Part shown: in pieces, positions 63,113-64,000 of the stretch
How the letters are laid out: each line of letters opens with the position of its first letter
Position numbering within the stretch: the first letter of the stretch is position 1
Assembly: GCA_030068145.1 (NCBI GenBank)
Contig: JAPJBO010000502.1
Location: 62,001 to 126,000 of the forward strand
From: Diplonema papillatum
Lineage: Eukaryota; Euglenozoa; Diplonemea; Diplonemida; Diplonemidae
Direction: 5' to 3'
Length of the DNA stretch: 64,000 nucleotides
Made by a program: the position numbers and the translations under genes
The notes under the pieces: model-generated
What the model saw: the letters and a program-made list of their open reading frames with translations, nothing else
Database searches by the model: none
What the model was told of the DNA's origin: nothing

Positions 63113-64000
63113 GAATTCTGGATCATGCGTGGCAGATTCTGGTTGACGAAGGGACATCACTCATTCCACGAAAAAGTGTCATAAAAAACGACTTTTTTTG
63201 GCTTTCTGCCGATTTTTGCCACCTGTAGGTGCGATGTCGGTTCCAAGATTTTGAGGACACGATTGAATCCGCCGAGGACAGGGCTTCCGAATATCTGGTC
63301 GGATAAAAATTTTGACCGACCCCCCCCCCCCATAAATGGAGGCCGGGTCTCCAAAAAATGGGGTCTGAAGATCGACTTTTTTTTCTCGGCATGCAGGAAC
63401 AAGTCCAGGGTATTAGTTTGAAGGCTTCCGGGATTTGCAGATTTAGACCGTTACTAGGGGGTGGTTTTGGGCGGTGTTTCAGTGCCGTTTTCGCCGATGT
63501 ACGGCGTCTTGGGGCAGAGCCGACACATCTCCACAACTTCGTTCGGCAAAAGAGGGGTCTTCATGGGTCCTTCATGGGTCAATTATGGTCACCCCGTCAG
63601 TAATTTCTGCGGGCGTTTTTTCAACGGACACCAGCCTGGATCAAGCTTTTCGGGGTTTTCCGAATGCTTCTGGGTTCCCTGTGGGGGGACGCGCTCCAAA
63701 AACAGTCAAAATCGTAAACAGACAGTCTCGTCAGGCAGCTGAAGGGGGGCGACCTGGGGACCTATTTTCTCTCACTCTGAGAAGTTTTTTTCACTGGCAG
63801 TGGACAAAAAACCAATTTTACCCACTGTGTTTTTTTCACTATAGTTGGTGTGATCCGCCCTCCAGTTTTCCGTAGTTCTTCCGTACTTCTTCCGTAGTCT
63901 TACCGTACTAAGGGGTGTCCAAAAATTATTTTTAGAGTGCAAGTTCGCGTTTTTCATAGTGAGAGTTCGCTTTTTACCCAACTACTTGCGCAGGGCTGTC
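63113..64000. other. Right-edge stretch, nothing identified
   Basis: A C run at 63,323-63,337 after GACCGA resembles the poly-G element ends and may mark an element continuing beyond the window. Plus-strand ORFs are Phe/Gly/Ser-rich without domains. The motif TTTTTAGAGTGCAAGTTCGC occurs at 63,930-63,948, followed by a near copy (TAGTGAGAGTTCGC). Confidence 0.45.

Overview
The window looks like nuclear DNA from a repeat-rich single-celled eukaryote. The evidence is spliceosomal-type introns (GT-AG, donors such as GTATGT, one TACTAAC branch-site match), GC-rich exons set in AT-richer DNA, long poly-Gln and poly-Asn runs, and dense satellites and transposon remains. Every host gene I can recognise lies on the minus strand, which would fit the one-directional gene clusters of Euglenozoa or dinoflagellates. 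A ~120-base SSU rRNA fragment at 40.03-40.15 kb carries a TTCTTAGATCG...AAGACGAACTACAGCG signature that I recall as closer to euglenozoans (kinetoplastids, possibly diplonemids) than to algae. A diplonemid-like euglenozoan is therefore my best guess, but it is only a guess.

Layout. 0-14 kb: three phase-compatible minus-strand exons (poly-Gln, LRR plus poly-Asn, IQ motifs plus coiled coil) that may be one gene. Its introns would hold five identical 141-bp repeats and a 9-kb satellite of 154- and 146-bp units. 14-17.7 kb: repeat-filled spacer. 17.7-20.6 kb: a two-exon gene for a glycine-zipper/amphipathic-helix protein, with three tandem extra copies of an exon segment and a partial copy of its 5' end. 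22.4-24.4 kb: a ribonuclease-inhibitor-type LRR gene with echoes of its 3' end, plus a Cys-rich terminal exon. 25-29.8 kb: a predicted membrane-anchored SAM methyltransferase in two exons, with three decayed copies of its 3' end and a tandem repeat that multiplies its 3' splice site. 30.2-36.7 kb: about 585 copies of an 11-bp unit. 37-41.2 kb: foldback elements and the SSU fragment. 41.26-45.0 kb: a secreted Cys-rich modular protein with one well-supported intron, the most secure gene here. 47-49.4 kb: a low-complexity protein gene with three echoes of its last coding segment.

49.5-64 kb is mainly transposon territory: a broken LINE, a degenerate DDE-like element, a hAT element with an exact 8-bp target duplication, a TA-flanked poly-G-ended element, a long-inverted-repeat element carrying a 194-codon ORF, and another iteron element. 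Stranded among them are a DHHC palmitoyltransferase C-terminal exon and a few unassigned exon-like ORFs.

The genes do not form an obvious pathway. What unites the window is a repeated pattern: at least four neighbouring genes are accompanied by tandem copies of one terminal exon or exon fragment, and in two of them several copies keep frame, start or stop, and splice-like borders. I regard this as the most interesting signal. Exon joins rest on splice consensus, reading phase and internal homology only; no transcript data were available.
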